A stretch of 64,000 bases of DNA from Lycium barbarum. Lineage: Eukaryota; Streptophyta; Magnoliopsida; Solanales; Solanaceae. Both the position numbers and the translations under genes were made by a program. The notes below the pieces were generated by a model. The model was not told the DNA's origin, did no database searches, and saw only the letters and a program-made list of their open reading frames with translations. This document shows positions 11,597 through 22,578 of the stretch, in pieces. Every line of letters begins with the position of its first letter. The stretch's first letter is position 1. Where the stretch lies: positions 64,388,884-64,452,883 of the forward strand of contig NC_083338.1 in NCBI RefSeq assembly GCF_019175385.1, given 5' to 3'.

Positions 11597-11829
11597 TCCT
11601 CCCCTTCTTGGAGAAGATTCGTCCTAGAATCTAAGGGCATACCTACAACACAAGAGGAAAGATCACTCACATTGAAAATATTATGAACATTATACTCACT
11701 TGGCAAGTAAATCTTGTAGGCATTATCATTGATCTTTTCAAGCACTTTGAATGGCCTATCTCCCCTTGGGCTCAATTTCCTTTTCGCATTTGTGGAAACC
11801 TTTCTTTTCGAAAGTGAACCCAAACCCAA
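11428..11829 (-). pseudogene. N3 integrase C terminus, running into the LTR
   Basis: The frame encodes KRKLSPRGDRPFKVLEKINDNAYK and IFNVSDLS, the post-core domain of a chromovirus integrase, then a tail with PFTRSQARELQ. It is shifted relative to the integrase core frame (11772-12689), with the break between about 11772 and 11829. Reading continues through the polypurine tract (codons LQEGEDD) and ends about 170 bp inside the LTR. Pol overlapping the 3' LTR is, as I recall, a feature of CRM elements. The frameshift makes this part untranslatable from the core. Confidence 0.8.
11597..11632 (-). promoter_or_regulatory. N3 polypurine tract and upstream inverted repeat
   Basis: On the minus strand an inverted repeat (AGATTC-TAGGAC-GAATCT, 11615-11632) precedes the tract AGAAGGGGAGGA, which touches the LTR. 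Both lie inside the pol reading frame. The loop and right arm share AGGACGAAT with the hairpin of the Tekay-like elements. Confidence 0.75.
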
Positions 11830-12689
11830 TCATCGGGTTGGAAGTCCACCTTTCTTCTCCCACGATTTTGTCTCTTGGCTATCTTGGTGTTGACCTTGTC
11901 AATGCTCTCCTTTACCTTGGCATGGATTTTCATCATTTCGGTCGCCCTTTGCTTTGCATCTAAACTCACAACAACATCACTAGCCAAAGGGGTTAAGGTT
12001 AAAGGAATCAAAGGATTAAAGCCATAACATACTTCAAATAGAGTCATGTCAATAGAGGAATGGAGGGACCGATTGTAAGCAAACTTAATCAAAGGTAAAC
12101 GGTCCTCCCAAGAAGTGGGCTTTCCTCTAATCATACACCTAAGCATACTCCCTAGAGTCCTATTCACTACTTCGGTTTGACCATCCATTTGAGGGTGGAA
12201 TGAAGTGGAGAACATGAGCTTGGTACCAAGTGTACCCCAAAGGCTTTTCCAAAAGTGACTAAGAAACTTGGAATCCCTATCACTAACAATAGTGCGGGGA
12301 ACTCCATGCAACTTAAGAACATGATTCACAAACAAAGATGCTACATGAGATGCATCATCACATTTATGACATGGTATAAAATGAGACATTTTTGAGAACC
12401 TATCTACCATAACAAAAATACTATCATGACCCCTTTTGGTTCTTGGAAGACCCAACACAAAATCCATAGAAATGTCTATCCAAGGACCAATAGGGGTAGG
12501 AAGGGGGGTATACATACCTTGGGGCTGAGTCTTGGACATGGCTTGCTTGCATTCCAAACATTGACCGCATAGCTTTTCAACATCATGTCGCTTCTTGGGC
12601 CAATAGAATTGCTCACCCAAAACGTCAAGTGTCTTGGACACTCCAAAATGGCCCATCATTTCACCACTATGTGCTTCCTTGACGAACAA
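11772..12689 (-). pseudogene. N3 integrase core
   Basis: This 305-residue open frame is a Ty3/gypsy integrase, which would insert element cDNA into the chromosome. The zinc-binding HHCC set is visible (H7, H14, C44, C47). The catalytic triad is complete: D76 (SMDFVLGLP), D137 (VSDRDSKF) and E173 (GQTEVVNRT). The apparent start is not real; the frame is cut off from upstream pol by a TAA at 12687-12689. The C-terminal domain is displaced by a frameshift. The core is therefore well kept, but the gene is broken. Confidence 0.88.
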
Positions 12690-13466
12690 TTATCTCCATG
12701 AGCTCATTGGAACACAAACTCTACCATCCTCGAATAGGAACCCATCAACAAGTTGGAACCTATCAACCATCCTCCCTTGGGTCAACTCCTCACAAATCGC
12801 TCTAAAGTCGGGATCTTGAGAATAGAATCCCTTAAGGCTTTCAAATCCCATCATTCTAGAAGTAATAGTGTTTAGCAAGACATACATTCTAGATAATGCA
12901 TCCGCCACCACATTGTCCTTCCCCTTTTTGTAATGGATCACATAAGGGAAAGCTTCAATCAATTCTACCCATTTCGCATGTCTCTTGTTGAGCTTGGATT
13001 GGCTCCTCAAATGTTTCAAGGATTTGGGATGGCGATACTTTATCGTGATTTTGTTGACGGCTCTACAATCAATGCAGATCCTCCAAGTGCCATCTTTCTT
13101 TGGAACAAAAATCACCGGAACGGCACACGGGCTAAGACTCTCCTTCACTAGCCTCTTTTTAAGAAGCTCATCCACCTGCCTTTGCAATTCTTTTGTTTCT
13201 TCCGGATTGCTCATATAAGCCGGTTTGTTGGGAATTTGGGAACCCGGTACAAAGTCGATTTGGTGCCCGATACCTCTCAAAGGAGGTAATCCATCGGGCA
13301 TTTCCTCCGGAAACAAGGCTTCATATTCTTGTAAAAGAGAAGACATACTACTAGGCAAAGTGCTAGTAGCTTGGTTATCATTTAGGAGAATATCTTTGTT
13401 GACAAGACACACCATGAAGTGTCTCTCATCAACCCCTTTTAAGCAATTACTTGGTTTGGCCAACAA
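12690..13466 (-). pseudogene. N3 RT/RNase H with large in-frame deletion
   Basis: The frame starts in the region before RT and contains the RT N-terminal motif ([27 protein letters not shown]). At about 13010-13025 it jumps directly to the end of RNase H ([17 protein letters not shown] and [12 protein letters not shown]), then to the start of the integrase region. RT palm motifs, including the catalytic Asp pair, the thumb and most of RNase H are missing. The reading frame survives across the junction. Comparison with N10 suggests about 300 residues were lost. Reverse transcription by this product is impossible. Confidence 0.85.
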
Positions 13467-13608
13467 ACATTTCTTGGAACCATCTTGAGATGTCCCTCTC
13501 CACTCATGACCAACAAAGTCTCTTTCTCACCCTTCACCTTTTCTTCCCTATGATACTTCTCCCGAAGCTCCCTCATCACTCTATAATCCTCACTCACTTG
13601 ATAAGGGG

Positions 13609-14240
13609 TTAGTGGGTTAAGAATGTACTTCTTCCCCTTGACCACAAATGAGTACTTGTTAGTTCTCCCACTATGTTAGGCATCAACATCAATTTGCCAA
13701 GGTCTTCCAAGAAATAGATGGCAAGCTTGCATGGGTACCACATCACACAAAATCTCATCTTGGTACTTGCCAATGCTAATTTGATAATGGCTTGCTTGTT
13801 GACTCTCATTTCGCCACATTCATTAAAACATTGGAGTTTGTAGGGATTAGTGTGCTTGCGGGTGGGGAATTTCATACTTTCAACTAGAAATTGGCTAACG
13901 ACATTCGTACAACTTCCACCATCAATGATTAAGGAGAACACCTTATCCACAATTTTGCAACGTGCATGAAACAAGTTCTCCCTTTGGTCGCTCTCTTCCC
14001 TAGCTAGAGCCCTCATGGCTCTTCTAGCCACAATAGCATGATTCAAGGCTTCTTCATACCTTATCTCAACCTCTTCATCAGAATCACCCTCACACTCACT
14101 TCTTTCTCCCTCCTCTGCATGACCATCCCCGCCCTCATGTTCATCATCGGTTCGATACCCATCCCTCACCATTGTGATAGTCCTCCGGTTGGGACACTCA
14201 CTCGCAATGTGCCCTCTCCCTTGGCACTTAAAGCATTGGA
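13609..14240 (-). pseudogene. N3 zinc knuckle and protease region
   Basis: On the minus strand, a CCHC knuckle (CFKCQGRGHIASEC) is encoded at about 14190-14240. A Glu/Asp-rich linker follows, then the aspartic protease-like segment IIDGGSCTNVVS. The protease would cleave Gag-Pol inside the particle. The next open segment (13439-13645, KGKKYILNPLTPYQV) is in another frame, so at least one frameshift separates protease from RT. Confidence 0.8.
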
Positions 14241-14358
14241 TGGTAGAAGGCCGGTTATAGTTGGTGTTAGAATTGTTACCTCCTCTAGCCTTGTCATCAC
14301 CTTTTGCTTTGTAATCGAATGTGGCTTGAGGTGCTTGAGTGTTGCTCTTGGGCTTATC

Positions 14359-14795
14359 CTAAGTGGAAGTTTTCCACTTCTCTTTGCCTTTGTTCCAAGT
14401 TGACGATGATTTTCTTTTGTCTTTGTACGACCTCTCTTCTTTTAGATCCGCCTCAACCTTGGATGCATCATGGAATGCCTCTTCAAGACTATTATAGGTT
14501 TTGAGCCTCATCGGTTTAGAGATGTCTCGATTCAAGTTGGCTACAAACCTTATAATAGTGTACTCTTCATGCTCTTCTATCGTGGACTTCATCCTCAAAT
14601 CCTCAAACTCATCAAAGTATGCTTCCACACTTTTCAACCCTTGTTTCGACATGTACAACCTTTTGAGTGCATCTTGGTGGTATGTGGGTGGAAGCCACCT
14701 TTTCTCCATGAGCTCAATCAAATCATTACAAGGTGGAAGATCATAGATGTGTTGTTGAGCTCTTTGTAACTTCTTGGATTCCCGCCAAGTAGAAG
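14359..14795 (-). pseudogene. N3 gag, 3' part (split by S1)
   Basis: The frame encodes the second half of a Retrotrans_gag-type domain (MIELMEKRWLPPTYHQD, RLYMSKQGLKSVEAYFDEFEDL and onward), then a Lys-rich linker before the zinc knuckle. Its upstream continuation lies at 18380-18552, on the other side of solo LTR S1. Confidence 0.82.
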
Positions 14796-14800
14796 CGTAC

Positions 14801-17800
14801 TGTTATATCCCGTATTTTTAAACGTCATATTATTAACTGAGGTGGGGCCCACACGTCAATATTTTTTTTGGGACACGTGACAAGTTATATGAATCGCATG
14901 TGTAAAGTAAAACACAACTTGTGAACGGCCTTGGGGCCAAATCAAAGTGGAAGCCCTCCAAACGAATTTTTTTAGAAAACGTTTTTGGATGACCTGACTT
15001 GGAGGGGCAAAAACGGCATTATAAGTCTGGAATTTGGGAAAACGCCCAGAATTACAAGTTGTAGATAATTGAAATAGCTTTCCAACGGTAGGTCGTGGGC
15101 CTATAGGTGACATCGGGATAAGGCGATATGAACATTTTAAGGCGGAAAGGTCAAGCTGGGCAGTGAAATGGGCCCAACCCGATTCCAATCCGGGTCAGGC
15201 CCATTTCCTTGTTATTTAAGGGAGGTTTCAGCCTCCTCCTCCACATTTTCAGATCAGAAAAGATCCAGAAAATTCTATAGAGAGAGAGGGAGGAAAGACT
15301 TAGAGAGATAAATAAAGTTTGATCAAAATCTGAGCCCCGAATCCCGAAGCCCATGAAGAGAAAAGTGTTCTACGTCGCGTTGCCTTCGATTTGAGCTAAA
15401 AATAAGAGGGTGGACGTGGTAGCTGTGCACGTAAGGTATGATTAAGGCTCTTTTTCAATGCCAACAAGTTTATTTAAAGTTTCAACGGAATAGAACGGGA
15501 AAATAGCGATATAAATTCGTCTGTTGGCATTGAAATTGATTGTAGAAGATTATGTCATTTTAATATGATTTTATGATATTATGGAAATGAAGTTGTTAAG
15601 ATGTGAATTATGATTATGGTTGATGAAATTGGAAGGTGGAAATATGTTATGAATATGTATGTTGAAGATTTGAAGTTTTGGATGGATTATGGTTTGGTGG
15701 AAAATTTGTATATTTTGTATATCATGTGAATATTGTATAGAAATGATATGAAATACTTCCAAATCACATTGTAATGGTCTTGATTAATGATGAATATGGA
15801 AATGTTGATACTAGTTTGGGTTTGTGAAGTTGAAGTGGAAGTTGTTGGACCATGTGGAAAACAAGGCTAGTTATGCCATACTATGTGTTTTGTAATGCTT
15901 GTTGTTGTTAGTGATGTTGTTGTTGGGTTGCTGTGTTGATATATTAAGCCGAGCTAAGTCTCGGGGATGTCATATATATAGGGGAAATGCTGCCAAAATT
16001 TCGGTAGGCAATTATGTGATTAAGCTTAGATTCTCGAAAAGCTTGAAATTGACAATTGGTAAACATGACCATATGTAGATTCTGGACGAAATTGGAATTG
16101 AAGCCAAGCGAGCGTAAGGCGCAATCGAGGTATGTAAAGTCTTCCCCTTTGTTCTTTGGCATGTCCTAGATGTACTAGGTCAAGATCGGAGCCTCAGGGG
16201 CGATTCTGCTCATAGAAACTCGAGATTGATTTTTGATACTATTCATTCAATTCAATTGAATTTCAAAAGGCGCATTTTGCTAGAAAAGTGGTTAAACCTC
16301 CATAACTTGTACAAATGTAACCCGATCAGTATGAAACCTTCCTGGATGACTCCGTAGAGTCTAATGGGCGTGATTCTTGTCCGCCGCCTCGACTTGGCCC
16401 CGCTATTCCTCGATGCCTTTCTTATTGTTCTCTCTGTCTTATTCCCATACGATAAGTCGAGGAAACTTATGGCTATTGTTCCGACTACTAAACGGGAGTT
16501 ATTTTAACGAACCTGAATTGATTTATTGTTCATGGAAACAATTACGGGGACAGAAACCCTGATATAAATTATGTATGGCTTTAGCCAATGTACTCGTGTC
16601 CGGAGCTCGCAGGTAGCTCCTGGTTATTATGTTGTTTACTATAAGATAGGTTCTATGACCACCTTTATAAGCTTTATAAAATATTTTTTTGACATCTAAA
16701 ACGTTTAGAAAATATTACCCTGATATTTTGGATAAACTACTTACCTCCCGTACTTACTGATATACGATTTTGGTATACCTAAATCTTGTGTGATGTATGA
16801 TCCTGGCGTGTGTGATTATGTTGGGAAAGTGATAATTTGACATTTTGTATGGTTGTTTTCTGTTTTACCGAGTCCCGGGCCGGTTATGTGAATATGCGCA
16901 TATGTAATATTGGCCGCTGGACCCTCGACCGCGGCGTGTCCGACATTGACAGCTGGACCCTTGACCGCATCATGCCGGACGTGTGGCATTGACTGCTGGA
17001 CCCTTGACCGCGTCTGCCGCACTTGTGATTGTGCCTGACATAGACCGCTGGACCCTTGACCGCGGTATGTCAAATGTGTGATTGTGACCGCTGGACCCTC
17101 GACCGCGGTATGTGTGATTGTAACCGCTAGACTTTTGGTCGCGGTATGTGTGATTGTAACCGCTGGACTTTTGGTCGTGGTATGTGTGATTATAACCGCT
17201 GGACCATTGGCCACGGTACGTGTGATAGTGACCGCTGGGTACTTGGCCGCGGTATGCGTGGTAGCGACCGCTGGACTTATGGCCGCGGTATGCGTGGTAG
17301 CGACCGCTGGACTTATGGCCGCGGAAATTGTGCGTTGATTCCTTTATATGTGTGAAACAAAAATGTTTTTCAAAAGAAAGTAAAGCATTTTGACATTCTA
17401 ACTGCCGTATTTGCCTGCTGGAACCTCTTGGGTATGACTTGTGCACTAGAGGCGACCCTGTGGCGACCTGGTTATTCGTGCACACCCCAGTGCACTGTCC
17501 ATTGCGCCCCTCACTAAAGGGCTGAAACCTGAGGTAAATCTATACTACCTGTGCTTGTGTAAGTTTATGATTCTGCATGCATGGTTCTGCCTGTTACATT
17601 TCTGGACAGCGGATTCGGAGAATGATTCTGTTGGTGTTGCTTCTGCATAATTGAGCCGGACTATGCTTCAGTCGGCTATAGTTCTACACCCCTAGCTTCG
17701 GTTGCGGGTATGTCAGTAGCACTCTGTGCCCCGATCCGCACGATGATCCTGCCAGTTAGGCTTTGTACCTCTGTTTCATATCACGATTCAGACGGCTACA

Positions 17801-18374
17801 CCCTGTGCTTATGATATATATCGTGGTCCTGGCCACACACTCTGTATTTCCGTTTCGGACTTGGATCTGATACTACCTGTTCTATTTCTATACTTCTGGC
17901 TCGGTTTTGCTTATATTGTTATATTTCCGCTTTACATACTCGGTACATTTCCGTACTGACCCCCTGTTATTCGGGGGCTGCGTTTCATGTCGCGCAGGTA
18001 CTCCCAGTTGAGTTGAGGACAGATGGAAGATGTTCCTGTGCATATGGCAAGCTCCATTTGTTCCCGGAGTGCTGCCGAGTCAGATTCTGTATGTTATGCT
18101 TTTGGGATCTTATTAGAGACTTTGCAGACAGTGTCGTGGGTATTGGTTTTCGGTCTGTGTACGTAATGAATTTTGTATGATCACAAGTTTGTTCGGCTTG
18201 AAAGCCACGAGAAAGAATATTTCTGAAAGAAAAGTTTTGCTATGTACTTTATTATTTGTTTTAAAAAAAAAAAAGAGTTGACGTGATTTTATGTGCAGCG
18301 AGAGTCTGAGGGTTCGCTCGGCCCTAAGTAAGGGTCGGGTGCCCATCACACCCCAGCGAGGTCGGGGTGTGACA
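14801..18374 (+). mobile_element. S1: solo LTR inserted in N3 gag
   Basis: This single 3574-bp LTR runs from TGTTATATCCCG to GGGGTGTGACA and is flanked by a perfect 5-bp duplication, CGTAC (14796-14800 and 18375-18379). There is no internal region, so the element was probably lost by LTR-LTR recombination. Its ends match the LTRs of N8 and N9 (terminal GGTGTGACA preceded by CCCATCACACC). It contains the promoter-like palindrome module (about 15950-16015), a donor-like GAGGTATGTAAAG near 16129 and a 36-bp minisatellite. Confidence 0.93.
16915..17325 (+). repeat. 36-bp minisatellite in S1
   Basis: Imperfect units of the form CCGCTGGACNNNTGGCCGCGG plus GTATG..GTGNTAG..A repeat about ten times. 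The last units are 36 bp and nearly identical; earlier ones vary in length. Because 36 is a multiple of three, open frames on both strands are artefacts of the repeat. Confidence 0.85.
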
Positions 18375-18379
18375 CGTAC

Positions 18380-19294
18380 CCCTCAAATTGAGTGAGGGCA
18401 TACTTTGCCTTTAAGGCCTCGGACACATTGTTCGTGAGGAAGTTGCGCTCACTTTGAAATTTCCATTCAAGGAACTCTTCCGGATTGCTACCCCCTTGGA
18501 ACGTAGGAAGGTTCACCTTGATGGTGTTCAAATTCCGGTCATTATCTTGCATAACCTTGGGCCCTCCCTAGGTCTACATGACCTTGGAATCTAGGGTCAT
18601 GGCCCGGAAACCTCTCAAAACCTTTTCTTCCTCCCCTCCCCCTGTTATTCATTCCTCCATGCCTCCCTCCTTAACGGTTATCATCCCACCACCGACCTTG
18701 TGGATAGTCATCATACTCCTCTTCATTCATGGGGTATTGGTAGTGGCGTTGGTATTGGTTTTGGTTAGGAAAGGGATCTCGTGTTTGGACTTGGGGTGGA
18801 GCTTGGGGTGTTTGTTGTAAGGTTACTTGAGGGATTGCTTCATTCGGGTTGTGTTGGTAAACGTGGGGATAGGTTTGTCGATTGGTGTTATGGAAAGTGG
18901 GGTTTTGGAATGGAAGGTTGGTTATTTGGGGTAGTGGAGCTCTTTGGGTGGAGGTGGTTGTGGTGTTGGGATTGCACAAGGCATGGGCTTGTCCCGGTAT
19001 AATGGTTGGTGTAGTGTCTTGTGTTTTATCCCCATCACCTTCATTCCGAGAATGGGGAGTGCCCATTCTACTCGAACTCTCCATTTGAACTTTCTCAATA
19101 CTCACCATCCGTTCATCCATACCCTTCAATTTCCCACTCACACCATTCATCTCTCCTCTCATCTCTTCCATACCCGCTTGCATGCCCGATATTTGATTCA
19201 TGATCATAGCCAATGAACTTGCTATGGATGATATATCTACTAGCTCTTGCGCCCTATCACCTTGGTTAGACATGATGACCTGCAAAACTAGCAA
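18380..19294 (-). pseudogene. N3 gag, 5' part
   Basis: The likely Gag start lies at 19276 or 19294 (MSNQGDRAQELVDIS). A predicted helical region follows (MIMNQISGMQ to GKLKGMDERM), with spaced hydrophobic residues like a coiled coil, then a Gln/Pro/Asn-rich stretch to 18671. After frame breaks between about 18553 and 18670, the domain start appears (NTIKVNLPTFQGGSNPEEFLEW) and runs to the S1 insertion. The split by S1 and the frame breaks show this gag is dead. Confidence 0.78.
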
Positions 19295-20893
19295 ACAAGA
19301 TTAGCAATAAAAGTCTCACGTCACTCGTATTGAACTCTCAACCTTACCACACTCCGTGCTCTTTCGAAGTTGTTGATGAATCGCTCGCCCAATCAAATTC
19401 ACACGTTGCTTATCCTTTGTGGTAGAATGGATTTTTGTTTAGATGAATGACGGACAACTCAAAGCAAATCGGACGGGAGTCAATAAAGTTTCAACGAGAT
19501 AAAACGAAGAAAAAGCTTGAAAGAAATTAGCACGAAAGAAATGTGGGCATAAGAACTAGTAGACACAAGTAGGAACAACTACCAAATGGCTACTAGTTGG
19601 GAGACACAAGAAAATGGAATGCTAAAAACAGAAAATAAATAAAATTTCGAGCCCGGGTAGGTGATAACTTGAAAACGTGGTCTTGAAGTCCCAAATGATC
19701 CAAGGTATCAATTTGAAATAATGAAAATTTTAAAATTTCTATACTCATTTTTTTTTTTTGGTTCCCTAAAAACGGACTAGGGACACAAGACTATCAACTA
19801 AGGATCAAGAAATTTTGAGAAATGGAAGTGGGATGAAATGAAATTTGGACTTGAAAAGGTACCTTGAGTATACGGTTTGAGCTTGACAAAATACGGTTCG
19901 TATTTAGTGATGCCCAAAACAGAATGTTCCTGGCCCTTTACGACCCACAAGATACGGGCCGTACTGTGGTTTACGGTCCGTATTTAACGATGTCTTTCCT
20001 AGGTAGAATGCTCCACTTTGGACCCGAACAGTTATACGACTGATCCCTTGAAGTATACGGGCCATAAAGTGAAATACGGTTCATAAACTTCAACCGTATT
20101 TAAGGATTAGTCCGAGAGGCAGAATACTCAACTTTGGACCCTACTTTTTACGAGTTGATATACGGTCCGTAAAGTGAAATACGGGTCGTATTCAAGGATC
20201 TTATTTCGAGACAGTGAGCTCGACTTGAGGACAACTTTTCACGTTCCACTTTACGATCTACTTTACGGTCCGTATAATGAAATACGGGCCGTATTTAAAG
20301 ATATCTTTCAAACACAGTGAACTCGTTAGGTGCTTCAGTGAATATCATTGTACCTCGTTTGCCTTGGGATTTGCGTAAGATTTTCTGACTTTGGCTGACC
20401 TCTTGGGACCCCCTCAACCTTGTATTTACCCTTTTTGTCTAGAAAAACAACTTTTTAACTTTTGACTTGGATTCCTTAGATCTAACTTTCCTTTTTATCT
20501 TCTTCTTCACCAAGAACAATGATGAACAATGAAGAACATTCAAAAACCCAATGTGGTCCAAATCAACTCGTTTTTGCCCCAATTTTTAGATCTAAGCTCC
20601 TTACCACTTAGACAAAAAATCCCGATAGGAACCAAAGCTCAATTTCACCAAAATCAACTAAACCCACTTTGAGTTCTTCAAGCTTTGATGAACCTCTAAT
20701 GGTGGAAACTTCAATCCTTACCCAAATGGCTTCAAATTTCGTTTCTAGATGTTTCCCACCACAACAAACTCAAATCTAACTTCAAAAACAACAAAATCAA
20801 ATCACAAAACGATTTTCGAATTTTTGATTTTTTTTGGGATTTTCGAATTTTGAGCCTGGGATTAGAAATTATAGGAACAATCTCTTCGCCTAT
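19295..20893 (-). other. N3 leader with palindrome array
   Basis: This is a leader of about 1.6 kb between primer site and gag, with no coding similarity. At about 19865-20310 it holds four to five units of about 100 bp, each with TACGGNCCGTA-like palindromes (clusters near 19890, 19957, 20055, 20163 and 20263). In element sense each unit reads CTTAAATACG followed by the palindrome pair, as in the N2 LTR array. A T run lies at 19748-19760. Confidence 0.75.
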
Positions 20894-20905
20894 GCTCTGA
20901 TACCA
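20894..20905 (-). promoter_or_regulatory. N3 primer binding site (tRNA-iMet type)
   Basis: On the minus strand TGGTATCAGAGC begins two bases after the LTR end TCTTATCA. Confidence 0.9.
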
Positions 20906-20907
20906 AA

Positions 20908-21664
20908 TGATAAGATTCAACCTAAGGAACTCTAAGAATTTAACAAATATAAAGAAAAACAAAAGCTAGATAAAGAATTGAAGATTAAGGAGAATAGAGG
21001 ATAGATACTTCACCCAATTAATAATGAATCCTATAGGCAAATCTAAGTATATCAAACTTAAACCCTCTTATTGTGAATTCAACCAAAAGAACCAAAGTAA
21101 TTTGAATCAAGTAGAAGACTCAATTGGAAACCACAAATAAGCAATCTAGATGAATTCAATGGATAAGCAAATTCACTTTGCAACAATGAAATCACACTTA
21201 GTGTAGTAACCTAACAATCTATCTAATAACTAAAATCTCTCAATATTTGAGTTCACACAATATCAAAGCTAAGTCTTCCAAATGGACGACAAAAACTATT
21301 TATACTAATGTCTATTACACCAAAAGGCCCTAAAGTGGCTCTTTTGCAAAATTACCCACATGGGTCTTCAATTGCATCCAAAGCCTCATAACTTGCAATT
21401 ATGACCTCCAATTGCCATTCTAACCCGTAACTTGCAAGTATGACCTCCAATTGCAATCTTAGCCCCATAGTTGCACTTTTAGCCATTTTACGCTTCTAGC
21501 CACTTTGCGACTCTTCCAATGCCAACTCCCAAACGTTGTAAATCCGCGAAGTCTTCTCTCCCATCTCCCCTAAGGCATCTTTTTTCATGAACAAGGCTTG
21601 CAACTCTTGAAGTTCTCTTGCTTGACTTCTTGTGAAAGGCCTTGTGCTTGTTGGGTTCATATCA
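20908..21664 (-). repeat. N3 5' LTR (complete, 757 bp)
   Basis: On the plus strand it runs from TGATAAGATT to TTCATATCA, so TGATA/TATCA ends are present. The complete copy shows where N2 entered the left copy. Confidence 0.9.
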
Positions 21665-21756
21665 TACAAGCCCATGCCCAGAACTTAGAAGGACGACAGT
21701 AACCACAAAGGAGTGATCGTGATATCGATAGAAGGCAAAGGAAGAGGGCCAGATCA

Positions 21757-22575
21757 ATGGGGGCAGGCAGTGATTATAGAGGGGGATCGAGGCAGACTTA
21801 TTCCCGACATTCAGGCCAGTCAGTGACCATTGTGCCTCCACGATTCGCGGATAGGAGATTTGATCGCTCTTTTCCTTTAGGACAGGGTCAGAGTTCGAGA
21901 GCTTCGGGGTCTCAGTTTGGGGGTGATTATATTCAGAAGAGACCACCAGTTCCACGATGTAGCCGGTGCAGGAAATTACACTCGGGGCCATGTCGCCAGG
22001 ACACGGATGCTTGTTATGTTTGTGGACAGACTAGGCATTTGATGCGAGATTGTCCCTCGCGGTATAGTAGAGGTGGGGTTCAGCCTACAGGTTCAGCAAC
22101 TAGTTTTTCTTCAGTGCGCCCGGTAGGGCAGACTCCCCAGATGTCAGCAGGTCGAGGTAGAGGCAGAGGGGTAGCATCGACGTCAGGTGCCACTCAGCCC
22201 CGTGTATATGCTTTAGCCGGACAACAGGATCTTGAGTCCTCCCCGGATGTGGTTACAGGTACATTATCCGTATTTTCCCATTATGTATATGCATTGATAG
22301 ATCCGGGTTCTACTTTCTCTTATATTACTCCATATGTTGCTAGTTGTATTGGGGTGAAACCTGAGCCAATCAAACCTTTTAAGGTATCAACTCCGAGTGG
22401 TGACTCCGTGATAGCAAGATTGTGTAATTGTGATATGTGATCGCCAGACCAAAGCTGATTTAATTGAGCTCGAAATGCTAGATTTTGATGTGATTATAGG
22501 TATGGATTATTTGGATCATGTTATGCTAATGTCGATTGCCGAATAAAAGTAGTTAAATTCCAATTTTTAGGAGAG
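21757..22575 (+). pseudogene. N4 gag C terminus and protease
   Basis: Visible are a CSRCRKLHSGPC group and a CCHC-like knuckle (CYVCGQTRHLMRDC, with the usual Gly before His changed to Arg). A Gly/Arg-rich tract, a GTLSVFSHYVYAL block and the protease active-site motif LIDPGSTFSYI follow. The frame breaks at about 22425-22440 and continues in another frame ([18 protein letters not shown]), ending at a stop in about 22540. The mature protein would include nucleocapsid and aspartic protease. At least two lesions disable it. Confidence 0.85.
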
Positions 22576-22578
22576 CCC

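Larger units (their letters stand above)
10927..21664 (-). mobile_element. N3: CRM-like Ty3/gypsy element, minus strand
   Basis: N3 has short LTRs (757 bp for the complete right copy; TGATATGG to CTTATCA in element sense) unlike all other elements here. The right LTR is followed on the minus strand by a tRNA-iMet site, a long leader, gag, protease, a deleted RT/RNase H and an integrase whose frame continues into the 3' LTR. The [14 protein letters not shown] RT motif, the NKRHAKWVE RNase H end and the overlap with the LTR suggest the CRM clade. N2 interrupts the left LTR, and solo LTR S1 interrupts gag. The host is N4 gag. The target duplication should be TACAA (21665-21669); its left copy is outside the window. 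Confidence 0.8.

Noticed and set aside
16915..17325. CRISPR-like array
   Set aside because: Units are contiguous imperfect repeats without unique spacers, in a plant retrotransposon LTR.
17078..17485. Repeat-rich proteins on both strands near the S1 minisatellite
   Set aside because: They translate a 36-bp tandem repeat, are open in several frames at once, and lie within an LTR.
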